A DNA stretch of 64,000 nt from Pseudomonas mediterranea CFBP 5447 (lineage in GTDB: Bacteria; Pseudomonadota; Gammaproteobacteria; Pseudomonadales; Pseudomonadaceae). The stretch is from contig NZ_KN322981.1 in assembly GCF_000774145.1 (NCBI RefSeq), positions 1-64,000 of the forward strand, written 5' to 3'. Under the pieces are notes generated by a model, which saw only the letters and a list, made by a program, of their open reading frames with translations, was not told the DNA's origin and searched no databases. The position numbers and the translations under genes were made by a program. This document shows, piece by piece, positions 9,906 through 16,945 of the stretch. The first letter of the stretch is position 1, and every line of letters begins with the position of its first letter.

Positions 9906-10295
9906 ATGAATGCACGGCAGGTAGAGCTTTGTAAGAATCTAAGGAGGATGAGCTCTGATCAAGCTGCTGATTGGTTGATTGGCACATATCCTATAGCATC
10001 TAATGACTGGGGAGAAGCAATCTTGCTCTTGTCGCATAGGTCTTGGAGAAAGGCGGAACAGCGGAGGCTGGCGAGTTATTATTTTAAGAAGTTACCTTTT
10101 TCTGGCTGTCGAGGGTATGAGGCTTTTGCATCTATTATGTCAGTGGGTTTAATGATTTTCTGTATTAAAGGCGCTCTGGCGGAGGTGTCTAGGCGAGATT
10201 TATTGCTCTATTATTTGGTTCCAGTATTGAATCGTGCAGCGAAGAATGAATTGGATCGACAAAGAATAAATGACCTTATTGTGGAGGTGTCATGA
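9906..10295 (+). CDS. Small protein in orphan immunity position
   Basis: A 129-aa protein of unknown family, low GC, mainly helical, with a mildly hydrophobic stretch (IMSVGLMIFCIKGALAEV, about residues 76-93). It starts with ATG after the AT-rich leader and is on the same strand as cdiA and its immunity gene. Its place downstream of the contact-inhibition locus makes an orphan immunity protein the most natural guess, though nothing in the sequence proves that. Its stop overlaps an ATG (ATGA) that opens a 24-codon frame. Confidence 0.55.
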   Translation: MNARQVELCKNLRRMSSDQAADWLIGTYPIASNDWGEAILLLSHRSWRKAEQRRLASYYFKKLPFSGCRGYEAFASIMSVGLMIFCIKGALAEVSRRDLLLYYLVPVLNRAAKNELDRQRINDLIVEVS

Positions 10296-10366
10296 GTGTA
10301 TTTGATGTTCTGGAAAAATGGACAAAACAGAACAGATTTGCAATAGGCGACCCGCTGTGTCGCTAG
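10292..10366 (+). CDS. Very short ORF coupled to the preceding gene, probably truncated
   Basis: ATG overlaps the previous stop (ATGA), and the good ribosome site GGAGG lies 7 nt upstream. The frame gives 24 residues (MSVFDVLEKWTKQNRF and so on) before TAG at 10364. The coupling suggests a real second gene once existed here, for example a toxin or immunity fragment, now cut short. It may not be a functional gene. Confidence 0.25.
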   Translation: MSVFDVLEKWTKQNRFAIGDPLCR

Positions 10367-10437
10367 GCTGTAAGTGAGTTTGTGCTTGTTTGCTATTTGT
10401 TTTCGCTTTTGTATTTTTTAGATATAGGAATTGATTG

Positions 10438-10614
10438 ATGTTTCCACGATATTTCCGCTGGGTCTCGATGTTGGGTGTTCTTGCTGCCATAGTTTTATTC
10501 GCTTTTACAAGCCTACAAGTGTTTACCGGCAGCGCTCCGACAACAGATTTGATTCGTCCCGTCATCGGAGCTGTCGCGTTTGCGTGGGCTTTCACTCAAT
10601 CGACCAAGGCCTGA
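10438..10614 (+). CDS. Small two-helix membrane protein, 58 aa
   Basis: ATG 10438 to TGA 10612. It has two hydrophobic helices, about residues 9-30 (SMLGVLAAIVLFAFTSLQVF) and 41-54 (PVIGAVAFAWAFT), joined by a short polar loop. Small membrane proteins of this kind are often found behind Pseudomonas haemagglutinin/contact-inhibition loci. I cannot name a family. No clear Shine-Dalgarno is visible, so the start is uncertain. Confidence 0.5.
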   Translation: MFPRYFRWVSMLGVLAAIVLFAFTSLQVFTGSAPTTDLIRPVIGAVAFAWAFTQSTKA

Positions 10615-10672
10615 CCTGGAGTGAAAAATCAGGGAGAAAAAGAGCGGATTTCCTTTTTCCACCTTGGCCTAT

Positions 10673-11110
10673 TTAAAACGGACACCAAGGATCCCCACCG
10701 TTAGCGCTTTCCAATATCTTCGGAAAATTACGTCCAAAGCCCCAGCCGGACGCAACGGCGGTTAGGGTGGTTTTGCAGGCGGGATTTTTTTCCGAGACGA
10801 TCACGTTCATATAGAACTGGTCGCCGTAGATCGTTGGCGCCCAGAGCACCATGTCGCTTCTTTCGGCGTTGGTGTCAACTTTCAACTGGATGGTGCTGAC
10901 GAGTGTTCCGCCCGTCGTGAGATTGGTTACTTGAGGGTGGTAGCAATGACTCAAATAACCTTGTACCCGTTCTACGACCACCGTCCGATCCTGCGTCAAG
11001 CAATACTCGGGGCTGGCTACGCCAGAGCGCAACAGGTCATCCTTGGTGTGCGGATGGAGCGAGCAGCCGCTCAGCAACAGAAAAGTGAGTGCTACGTATT
11101 TCCTATACAT
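10673..11110 (-). CDS. Small lipoprotein
   Basis: A 145-aa predicted lipoprotein. I use the ATG at 11110 (MYRKYVALTFLLL) because it begins a clean signal peptide ending in the lipobox LSGC (Cys about residue 18); a longer frame opens at 11146 but adds a polar, unlikely leader. The mature part contains several cysteines (EYCLT, SHCYHP, PACKTT, DPWCPF) that could pair in the periplasm. It follows another lipoprotein gene on the same strand 56 nt upstream, so they may be cotranscribed. Function unknown. Confidence 0.65.
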   Translation of the reverse strand: MYRKYVALTFLLLSGCSLHPHTKDDLLRSGVASPEYCLTQDRTVVVERVQGYLSHCYHPQVTNLTTGGTLVSTIQLKVDTNAERSDMVLWAPTIYGDQFYMNVIVSEKNPACKTTLTAVASGWGFGRNFPKILESANGGDPWCPF

Positions 11111-11166
11111 CAATGAGCGTCCTGATTGTTGGGTAGGCGGTGACACGGCGACAGGCTTTGTCTTCG

Positions 11167-11739
11167 TTATTTATCAGCGTTAATGGTTACGCTTACCTCT
11201 TTTCGCTCACCGGCAGAGGAGAGCTCATAGACCTTCATGACGTAGTCGTCTGCGATAACCGTTTCAATCAGATAGTTCTTTTGAGGTTCTGGTGTGAATA
11301 CCTGAGCAGCCGGCTGTGGGGTGATGGAGTAGCCGAACAAGGAGTGCATGGGAATGCCGTTAAGGGTGGCTATTTGTCTCTTAACCGACGCACTCACTTT
11401 CAGGGGTTTTTCGGCCGTTACCAACGTATCAATGCTGTCCGTACCGCCTGCCATTTTCTTCAGATAGCCCGGTACGCGTTTGAAGTAGTTGGCGTCGTAG
11501 ACGCGCTCGCCAGCGGAGGACATGGTGTACTCATTCGCGTCGGCAGCGCCGAGGAAATAGCTGACCGGATGATCACCTGCGCCGCCAAGGGTGCGAAAGG
11601 TAAGGCTTGCTTGGTGCTGATTTGATGCTAGCGGGATTACCGGCTTGGAGGAGGGCTGGACGCTCACTTGGCGACTTCCACAACCGGTGATTGCAAAGGC
11701 GAGCGTTACTGCTAAAGGAAGAGCGAGATAGGTTTTCAT
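11167..11739 (-). CDS. Lipoprotein of unknown function
   Basis: 190 aa. Signal peptide MKTYLALPLAVTLAFA and lipobox ITGC (Cys 20), so it is lipid-anchored after export. The mature region is mixed alpha/beta with no motif I recognise. It ends in a beta-rich tail (KEVSVTINADK). It is the first gene of a leftward pair with the smaller lipoprotein at 10673-11110. Nothing in the neighbourhood tells its role. Confidence 0.7.
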   Translation of the reverse strand: MKTYLALPLAVTLAFAITGCGSRQVSVQPSSKPVIPLASNQHQASLTFRTLGGAGDHPVSYFLGAADANEYTMSSAGERVYDANYFKRVPGYLKKMAGGTDSIDTLVTAEKPLKVSASVKRQIATLNGIPMHSLFGYSITPQPAAQVFTPEPQKNYLIETVIADDYVMKVYELSSAGERKEVSVTINADK

Positions 11740-12160
11740 TCGATCCCTGAAATGAAATGGATTTTTGGCGGGTATAAGACGTCTAGTCTACCCGGACGTC
11801 CAGTGATTGGGGTAATGGAAGCCAATCGACGGCTCTGGTGTTATTTGCCCTGGACAACATATCCCGTGGACTTGGCGCCAGCGGATCAACCAGTGCTGAA
11901 GTCGTGGCACCGACCGTTTCGTCATCGAGCAGAAAGCGGGGTTGGCGATTCGTATGAAATGGTCGACTCAGAGAGAACGAAACACTTTGTATAAAGACCT
12001 TTCCCATTGACTTGCAGGACATTTCCTAGAAAATCCCAACCCCTTGCGCCTGCCGTTTCCGGTGCCTAGTCTTCGTCCACCGCTGCCAATTCAGCGGTCG
12101 GGTTTAGTCGCTCGGTATTCCGTTAGGCGCAAGGTCTTCTTGAAGTCAGGCTACAGTGTT
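11740..12160. other. Intergenic region without a supported gene
   Basis: Two overlapping antisense frames of about 80 codons exist here (11752-11994 on + and 11783-12022 on -), but neither has a credible ribosome site or protein-like composition. The region divides the leftward lipoprotein pair from the rightward structured leader and probably holds promoters for both. Confidence 0.5.
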
Positions 12161-12304
12161 GTCGCTGATTTTATGGTGGCTGTGCGCAGGGCACCCTCGG
12201 GTGCGCCGGTTTCCTAACGTCCCGGTCGACTAACCTGCGTACAGCCGCCACCCCACCTCGTTTAGTCGCGAGCAGTGGCGGCTCCAACTGACGTTAGGAG
12301 TACC
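12161..12304 (+). ncRNA. Structured RNA leader upstream of the DUF6124-like gene
   Basis: A long stem can be drawn between GGTGGCTGT plus GCGCAGG (12175-12190) and CCTGCGT plus ACAGCCGCCACC (12234-12252). Inside it sits a strong hairpin GCACCC (12191-12196) with GGGTGC (12199-12204). A second hairpin CTCG/CGAG (12257-12272) displays a GTTTAGT loop, and a similar GTTTAGTCGC occurs at about 12104. I recall the same arrangement upstream of paralogous small genes in other pseudomonads, but could not check. It may be a cis-acting leader or an independent small RNA. Confidence 0.5.
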
Positions 12305-12305
12305 C

Positions 12306-12647
12306 ATGGACAAACTCATCCCAGACCCACCCGTCCCACCGCTGCACCTGGACATCGCCGCCGATGCCAACGCCGAACGCGTCATCGATTCCTACCTGAA
12401 CCCCAAACCCGCCCAGCCCGACGAGAAACCATCCCCCGATCAGCTCTTCACCGTCGTGGATGGCGTCGATGCCGAGAGCCTGCTGGCCAACCTCAGCGAA
12501 ACCCTGGCCTCCGCCAATGTCATGGCCGGTGATCTGGCGTTCGAGCTGGAAGGTTCTCGACGGCATTTCGCCTTGGGGCTGCAGCAGTTGATCGAACTGG
12601 GGCAGCTCTTGGCAAACCGGGCACTGGACACCGTCGATCCTCGATAG
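12306..12647 (+). CDS. DUF6124/DUF3077-type small Pseudomonas protein
   Basis: 113-aa cytosolic acidic protein. The C-terminal half has the pattern I associate with this Pseudomonas-specific family: ESLLANLSETLASANVMAGD then LAFELEGSRRHFALGLQQ, two amphipathic helices ending in LIELGQLLANRAL. The first 45 residues are proline-rich and probably disordered. ATG 12306 is preceded by TAGGAG at a good distance. The structured leader just upstream suggests post-transcriptional control, and an intrinsic terminator follows. Molecular function is unknown. Confidence 0.75.
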   Translation: MDKLIPDPPVPPLHLDIAADANAERVIDSYLNPKPAQPDEKPSPDQLFTVVDGVDAESLLANLSETLASANVMAGDLAFELEGSRRHFALGLQQLIELGQLLANRALDTVDPR

Positions 12648-12660
12648 AAACTTAAAGTTT

Positions 12661-12690
12661 GGGTTTGGTCGATGATCAAACCCGTTTTTT
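12661..12690 (+). terminator. Intrinsic terminator after the DUF6124-like gene
   Basis: Stem GGGTTTG (12661-12667) with CAAACCC (12677-12683), loop of nine, then GTTTTTT. Confidence 0.75.
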
Positions 12691-12731
12691 GCGGCAGCAT
12701 ACGCAACCTGCTCACTTCGGACGCATAGACC

Positions 12732-14213
12732 GTGCAGACCTCCAACCGCAGTGCCCTGATCGCCCAACTCGCCACCGCACCCGATGACACTGCCGCGCGT
12801 GCCGCGCTTTATCGCGACCTGCTTGATACGGCGGAGGTTTCGCTGGAGGGTTTGCGCGTTGCCGCCGGCCTCTGCGATCCGGCTGCCATGGCCGTGATTG
12901 CCCAGTTGAACACCACACCCCACAGGAATCGCCCCGGCCCCTTGTTGTCGCAGCTTCGCGGCCTGCCGGTGGATCATGTGGCGCTGGACGATGCCGAGCC
13001 GCATTGGCTTGATGCCCTGGCCGGGCTGCCCTTGCGCACGCTGATACTCAACGGCCCGAGGTTCAGTTGCGGTCCGGATATATGGCGGCGTTTGTCGGGT
13101 GTTGCCCTGCAGCATCTGGAGATCAGCAGCTTTTCCCGCGACGATGACGCGACCAGTCTGCCGTCACTCGAACGCCTGCGCTGCCTCAAGTTGGACACCT
13201 ATGGCGAAGACTTCGACGACAGTTTCCTCAGGCAACTGGGCGGCAGCAGGCTGCAAGAGTTGTCGTTGAACCGTTGCGATGACCTTACGGACGACGGCCT
13301 TCGGGCGCTGTCGTCATTCAGGTTGCGCTCACTCACCTTGAAACGCGCCGGAGAGCTGACTTCAGCGGGAATGCGGCACTTGTGCACGCATCCACTCGAA
13401 CAACTGACCATCAGCTCAAGCGGCGCCATCTTGCGGGATCCCTCCTGGCTTGCCGATATGACGGCCTTGCGCTCGCTGAGCCTCGATGACTGTTACGCCT
13501 CGGACAGCCTGCTTGATGCCATTCGCGACCTGCCGATCGAACGGCTTTCGTTGCATTCCGCGTACCTCTGCGAGGACGACTTCGAGGGGTTCGAGGGCAT
13601 GCCGCTTGCCTATCTGGATATCAAATGCTCACGCCAAGTGATCGAGCGCCTGGACGTGCTGCACGGGTTTCCACTCAAGCACCTGGGGCTCTCCGATGTG
13701 CAAGGCATCGACGCGCAGACGTTACGTGATCTGGAGGGGCTGGGCCTGGAATCGCTGGACCTGTCGTTGAACGAGGTGAACTGGAAGATGCTGAAGCAAC
13801 TGGCCGGCCTGCCGCTGAAGCGGCTGAATCTCAGTTTCTGTCAGGGTATGGATGGCAAGACATTGCGCAAGCTGACCGAGCTGGGCCTGCCGTTGGAGCA
13901 ACTTGAAATCAGTGGCCTGGACCTGCGTGATGCCGACCTGGCTTGTCTGCGTGACATGCCGCTGCAACGTCTCGGCTTGTATGAAAGCCCGTGGTTGACC
14001 GACGCCGGCGTCGCTCATCTTGCGGGGCTGCCGTTGCGGGACCTGACCCTTGCGGCGGGGCCGGGGGAATCGCAGCTCACGACCGCCATGGTGCCGGTGC
14101 TGGAGCGGTTGCCGCTGGAGAGGTTGTTATTGAGTAATTGCTCGGGGATCAGCACAGAGGGTTGGGATCGCTTGGCACGGTTGTCGGCCCACGTGAGCGG
14201 GCCTGGTATTTGA
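12732..14213 (+). CDS. Leucine-rich-repeat protein
   Basis: 493 aa, starting at a GTG; no ATG near the start is better. The first 95 residues are helical (TAARAALYRDLLDTAEVSLEG, resembling the short helical cap seen on some bacterial LRR proteins). From about residue 100 to the end there are about 15 repeats of the pattern LxxLxLxxC or LxxLTLxx (LQELSLNRCDDLTDDGLRAL; MPLQRLGLYESPWLTDAGVAHL), the RNase-inhibitor/cysteine-containing LRR style. No signal peptide or membrane segment, so a cytosolic binding scaffold or a secreted effector is possible. No catalytic domain is visible. It is flanked by a terminator upstream and 118 nt of spacer downstream. Confidence 0.8.
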   Translation: MQTSNRSALIAQLATAPDDTAARAALYRDLLDTAEVSLEGLRVAAGLCDPAAMAVIAQLNTTPHRNRPGPLLSQLRGLPVDHVALDDAEPHWLDALAGLPLRTLILNGPRFSCGPDIWRRLSGVALQHLEISSFSRDDDATSLPSLERLRCLKLDTYGEDFDDSFLRQLGGSRLQELSLNRCDDLTDDGLRALSSFRLRSLTLKRAGELTSAGMRHLCTHPLEQLTISSSGAILRDPSWLADMTALRSLSLDDCYASDSLLDAIRDLPIERLSLHSAYLCEDDFEGFEGMPLAYLDIKCSRQVIERLDVLHGFPLKHLGLSDVQGIDAQTLRDLEGLGLESLDLSLNEVNWKMLKQLAGLPLKRLNLSFCQGMDGKTLRKLTELGLPLEQLEISGLDLRDADLACLRDMPLQRLGLYESPWLTDAGVAHLAGLPLRDLTLAAGPGESQLTTAMVPVLERLPLERLLLSNCSGISTEGWDRLARLSAHVSGPGI

Positions 14214-14331
14214 CGCCCGTACTTTAAATCCGGGCCTCGATAGAAATAGGCAAGGCTCCCAGGCAAACCGGCATAGGTGCCCCATTTCTCGATAGCTACC
14301 ATAACCCCGTACCTATCGATTGGAGCTCGCC

Positions 14332-15165
14332 ATGCACAGCAGTAAAACCCTATTCATCACGGGCGTGAGCAGTGGCTTCGGCAACGCCTTGGCCCGGGAG
14401 GCACTTGCCGCGGGTCACCGGGTCATCGGAACCGTGCGCAGTGAGGCGGCCTTGCAGGCCTTTGAAGCGCTTTCAGCGGATCGTGCCTACGGCGTCATCC
14501 TGGATGTCACGGACTTCGACCGGATCGACAGCGTTGTCGCGGCGACGGAGGCCGCTCATGGTCCGGTCGATGTGTTGGTCAACAATGCCGGCTACGGGCA
14601 TGAAGGCATTCTCGAAGAGTCGCCGCTGGAGGAGATGCGGCGTCAGTTCGACGTCAATGTGTTCGGCGCAGTGGCGGTGATCAAGGCGTTCCTGCCTTAT
14701 TTCCGCACGCGGCGTGCCGGTCATATCCTCAATATCACCTCCATGGGTGGCACCATCACGATGCCGGGCATCGCTTACTATTGCGGGAGCAAGTTCGCCC
14801 TAGAGGGCATCTCCGATACGCTGAGCCAGGAACTGCGACCGCTCAACATCTTCGTGACAGCTGTCGCGCCCGGCTCGTTTCGAACGGATTGGGCAGGTCG
14901 TTCGATGCGCCGCACGGCGCGTAGCATTGCCGACTACGACGCCAGTTTCGATCCGGTACGCAAGGCGCGTGAGGAGAAAAGCGGTAAGCAGCTCGGCGAT
15001 CCACAGAAGGCTGCGCAAGCGATGCTGCAAGTGATTGCCAGCCCGACGCCACCTGCGCACCTGTTGTTGGGCAGCGATGCGTTGGGCCTGGTGCGGGCCA
15101 AACTGAGCCGTGCGGCCAACGAGATTGATCAATGGGAAGCGCTGACCCGTTCGACCGACGGATGA
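14332..15165 (+). CDS. Short-chain dehydrogenase/reductase
   Basis: 277-aa classical SDR, NAD(P)-dependent oxidoreductase of the cytosol with unknown substrate. ATG 14332 has GGAG 7 nt upstream; a TTG at 14320 is ignored. The cofactor motif TGVSSGFG is at residues 10-17, NNAGYG at about 84-89, and the catalytic Y150-x3-K154 in AYYCGSKFAL. The length is that of the small oxidoreductase group often paired with AraC regulators. The next gene, an AraC-type regulator, begins 21 nt downstream on the same strand, so the two probably form one unit and the regulator may control this gene. Confidence 0.9.
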   Translation: MHSSKTLFITGVSSGFGNALAREALAAGHRVIGTVRSEAALQAFEALSADRAYGVILDVTDFDRIDSVVAATEAAHGPVDVLVNNAGYGHEGILEESPLEEMRRQFDVNVFGAVAVIKAFLPYFRTRRAGHILNITSMGGTITMPGIAYYCGSKFALEGISDTLSQELRPLNIFVTAVAPGSFRTDWAGRSMRRTARSIADYDASFDPVRKAREEKSGKQLGDPQKAAQAMLQVIASPTPPAHLLLGSDALGLVRAKLSRAANEIDQWEALTRSTDG

Positions 15166-15186
15166 CCGGCAAACAGGAGGATGTCG

Positions 15187-16125
15187 ATGACTGAGGCCGA
15201 TTCACGCACTTCGCGCATGGTGCAGTTGATGGAGAAACTGGCGCCGGTCGAGGGCTACAATCTCAGCGCGCTGGAGGACATCCGTTTCCTGCGCTCGAAC
15301 CGCCCGCTGGCGCGCACCCCGGTGTTGTATGACCCCGGTATCGTGATCCTCTGCCAGGGCCGCAAGCGCGGTTATCTGGGCGATGACGTCTACGTCTACG
15401 ACGCCCAGCACTACCTGGTGGTGTCGGTCCCCGTGCCGTTTACCATGGAAACCGACGCCAGCGAAGCCGAGCCGATGCTGGCGGTCTACATGCGCCTCGA
15501 CTTGCAACTGGCCAGCGAATTGATGCTGCAGGTCGACGAAGCCCTCGGCCCAAGCGATGCCCCGCCCAAGGGCATGTACGCTTCACCCATGGACGATCAG
15601 TTGTGCGCCTCGACACTGCGCTTTCTTGAAGCCATGAGCGATCCGGGCGAAGCGCAGATACTCGGGCCGTCGCTGATACGGGAGATCTACTACCGTATCC
15701 TGACCGGCGAGCAAGGTGGCTCGATGCGCGCCGCGTTGAGTCGCCAAGGGCACTTCGGCCAGATCACCCGCGCGATCCGGAAAATCCACAGCTGCTACGC
15801 GGAACGTCTCAGTGTCGAGACGCTTGCCCGGGAAGCCAACATGAGCGTGCCCACCTTTTACCTGCACTTTCGCAACGTGACGGACGCCTCACCCATGCAG
15901 TACTTGAAGTCAACGCGTCTGCATCAAGCGAGGCTGCTGATGCTGCGCAACGCGATGAGCGCTTCGACGGCGGCGTTCAACGTCGGCTACGAAAGCGCCT
16001 CGCAGTTCAGTCGTGAGTTCAAGCGCCTGTTCGGTCGGGCGCCCCAGGCTGAGATCGAATGGATGAAGGCGACTTATGCATTGCCGGCGGTGTCTGGGTC
16101 GTCCGGTTATGTTTCGTCGCATTAG
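15187..16125 (+). CDS. AraC-family transcriptional regulator with AraC_N sensor domain
   Basis: About 312 aa. AGGAGG at 15175-15180 favours ATG 15187; the ATG at 15181 directly abuts it. Residues 20-165 form an AraC_N-type cupin-like sensor domain (RTPVLYDPGIVILCQGRKRGYLG). The C-terminal 100 residues are two helix-turn-helix units (RLSVETLAREANMSVPTFYLHF and SASTAAFNVGYESASQFSREF) ending in the GRAP-like signature FGRAPQAE. It follows an SDR gene with a short gap and is the last chromosomal gene before the island border. Confidence 0.9.
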   Translation: MTEADSRTSRMVQLMEKLAPVEGYNLSALEDIRFLRSNRPLARTPVLYDPGIVILCQGRKRGYLGDDVYVYDAQHYLVVSVPVPFTMETDASEAEPMLAVYMRLDLQLASELMLQVDEALGPSDAPPKGMYASPMDDQLCASTLRFLEAMSDPGEAQILGPSLIREIYYRILTGEQGGSMRAALSRQGHFGQITRAIRKIHSCYAERLSVETLAREANMSVPTFYLHFRNVTDASPMQYLKSTRLHQARLLMLRNAMSASTAAFNVGYESASQFSREFKRLFGRAPQAEIEWMKATYALPAVSGSSGYVSSH

Positions 16126-16254
16126 TGGACTCTGGCCTGGTCAAGCGCTCCTGGGACGTCCGAGGCAATCGGAGGAGACCTAAAGCTTCGCCTTTATACC
16201 GCAGAGGCATCGGCGGTTTGCTGCACCGACAGTCGGCAATGTGGAGTGGCCAGA

Positions 16255-16283
16255 AACGGCGAAGCCCGCATTGGGCGGGGTTC
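16255..16283 (-). terminator. Hairpin on the left border, possibly the original ssrA terminator
   Basis: Read on the minus strand, downstream of the ssrA-like copy at 16293-16310, there is CCCGC, five bases, GCGGG and then CTTCGCCGTTTC. If the island split ssrA from its downstream flank, this would be the native terminator left behind. Weak T-run, so tentative. Confidence 0.35.
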
Positions 16284-16292
16284 ACTGAGTGT

Positions 16293-16310
16293 TGAAATGG
16301 TGGGCCGGGG
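16293..16310. repeat. Putative left attachment site (copy of the ssrA 3' end)
   Basis: TGAAATGGTGG followed by GCCGGGG. The ssrA 3' end and flank at 56652-56670 reads TGAAATGGTGG, A, GCCGGGG, so the copies differ by one missing base. Orientation is the same. It lies between the last typical chromosomal gene (AraC) and the defence genes, and the integrase gene sits beside the other copy. Confidence 0.6.
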
Positions 16311-16945
16311 TAAGTTGAATTGGCTGATTAATATATTGATTAGTAGGCTTAATTTCGGTTTGCATAGTGAGCTAGGAATACCAACTGGAATACTGTGACA
16401 CCTATTCAGGGCCCCCAAAAACCAACAGTGACGTCTGTAAGCCGACCTCCGCCTCAATCGCGGCCGACCTGGTAGAAGCGTCAGCCAACTCGGACTGAGC
16501 TGTGCGAGCTCTTGCTCCGATATCGGGCCTCGGCTGAGAACCTAGGCCGCGCATCGAACTGGCGGCACCGCCGGTCATCAGCCTACGCTGCAGTAGGCTG
16601 AGCACTTACCGCGATCAGATGCGCCTAGGGGCTGCTCTCCAGGCTATGCGGCAAATGCAGAAAGCCGCTTCGCTTCAGGCCGCCGACTCTGGGGTTGAGC
16701 TTCCAGCTTTACGACAGTAACTGCTCAGGCTAAGGTGCTGGCATAAGGACATTATCTTCGGCATTTGTCCACGGAAGGTCTTTGGGTGCACGTAATGCAT
16801 CCTGCTCACACCGTGTGTGTGGCCCCCCAAAAAATTGTGCTTGGCGACGTGCTGTGATTGACCCAGCCGGATGGCCGCTGGGGCATCAGTGTCGCTAGCG
16901 CGGTCTTGCCGAACATCGAAAAATGCTTAACTGAAGGCGGAAGGT
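16311..16945. other. Gene-poor start of the island with degraded coding fragments
   Basis: No complete gene. The first 80 bases are AT-rich. After that the composition looks like decayed coding DNA; for instance 16619-16720 reads in frame as a 33-residue alanine/glutamine-rich peptide ending at TAA, like the tail of a lost gene. The end of the region should hold the zorA promoter, but I see no convincing box. Confidence 0.4.

Noticed and set aside
11140..11625. 161-codon plus-strand frame over the second lipoprotein gene
   Set aside because: The opposite strand encodes a protein with a clear signal peptide and lipobox.
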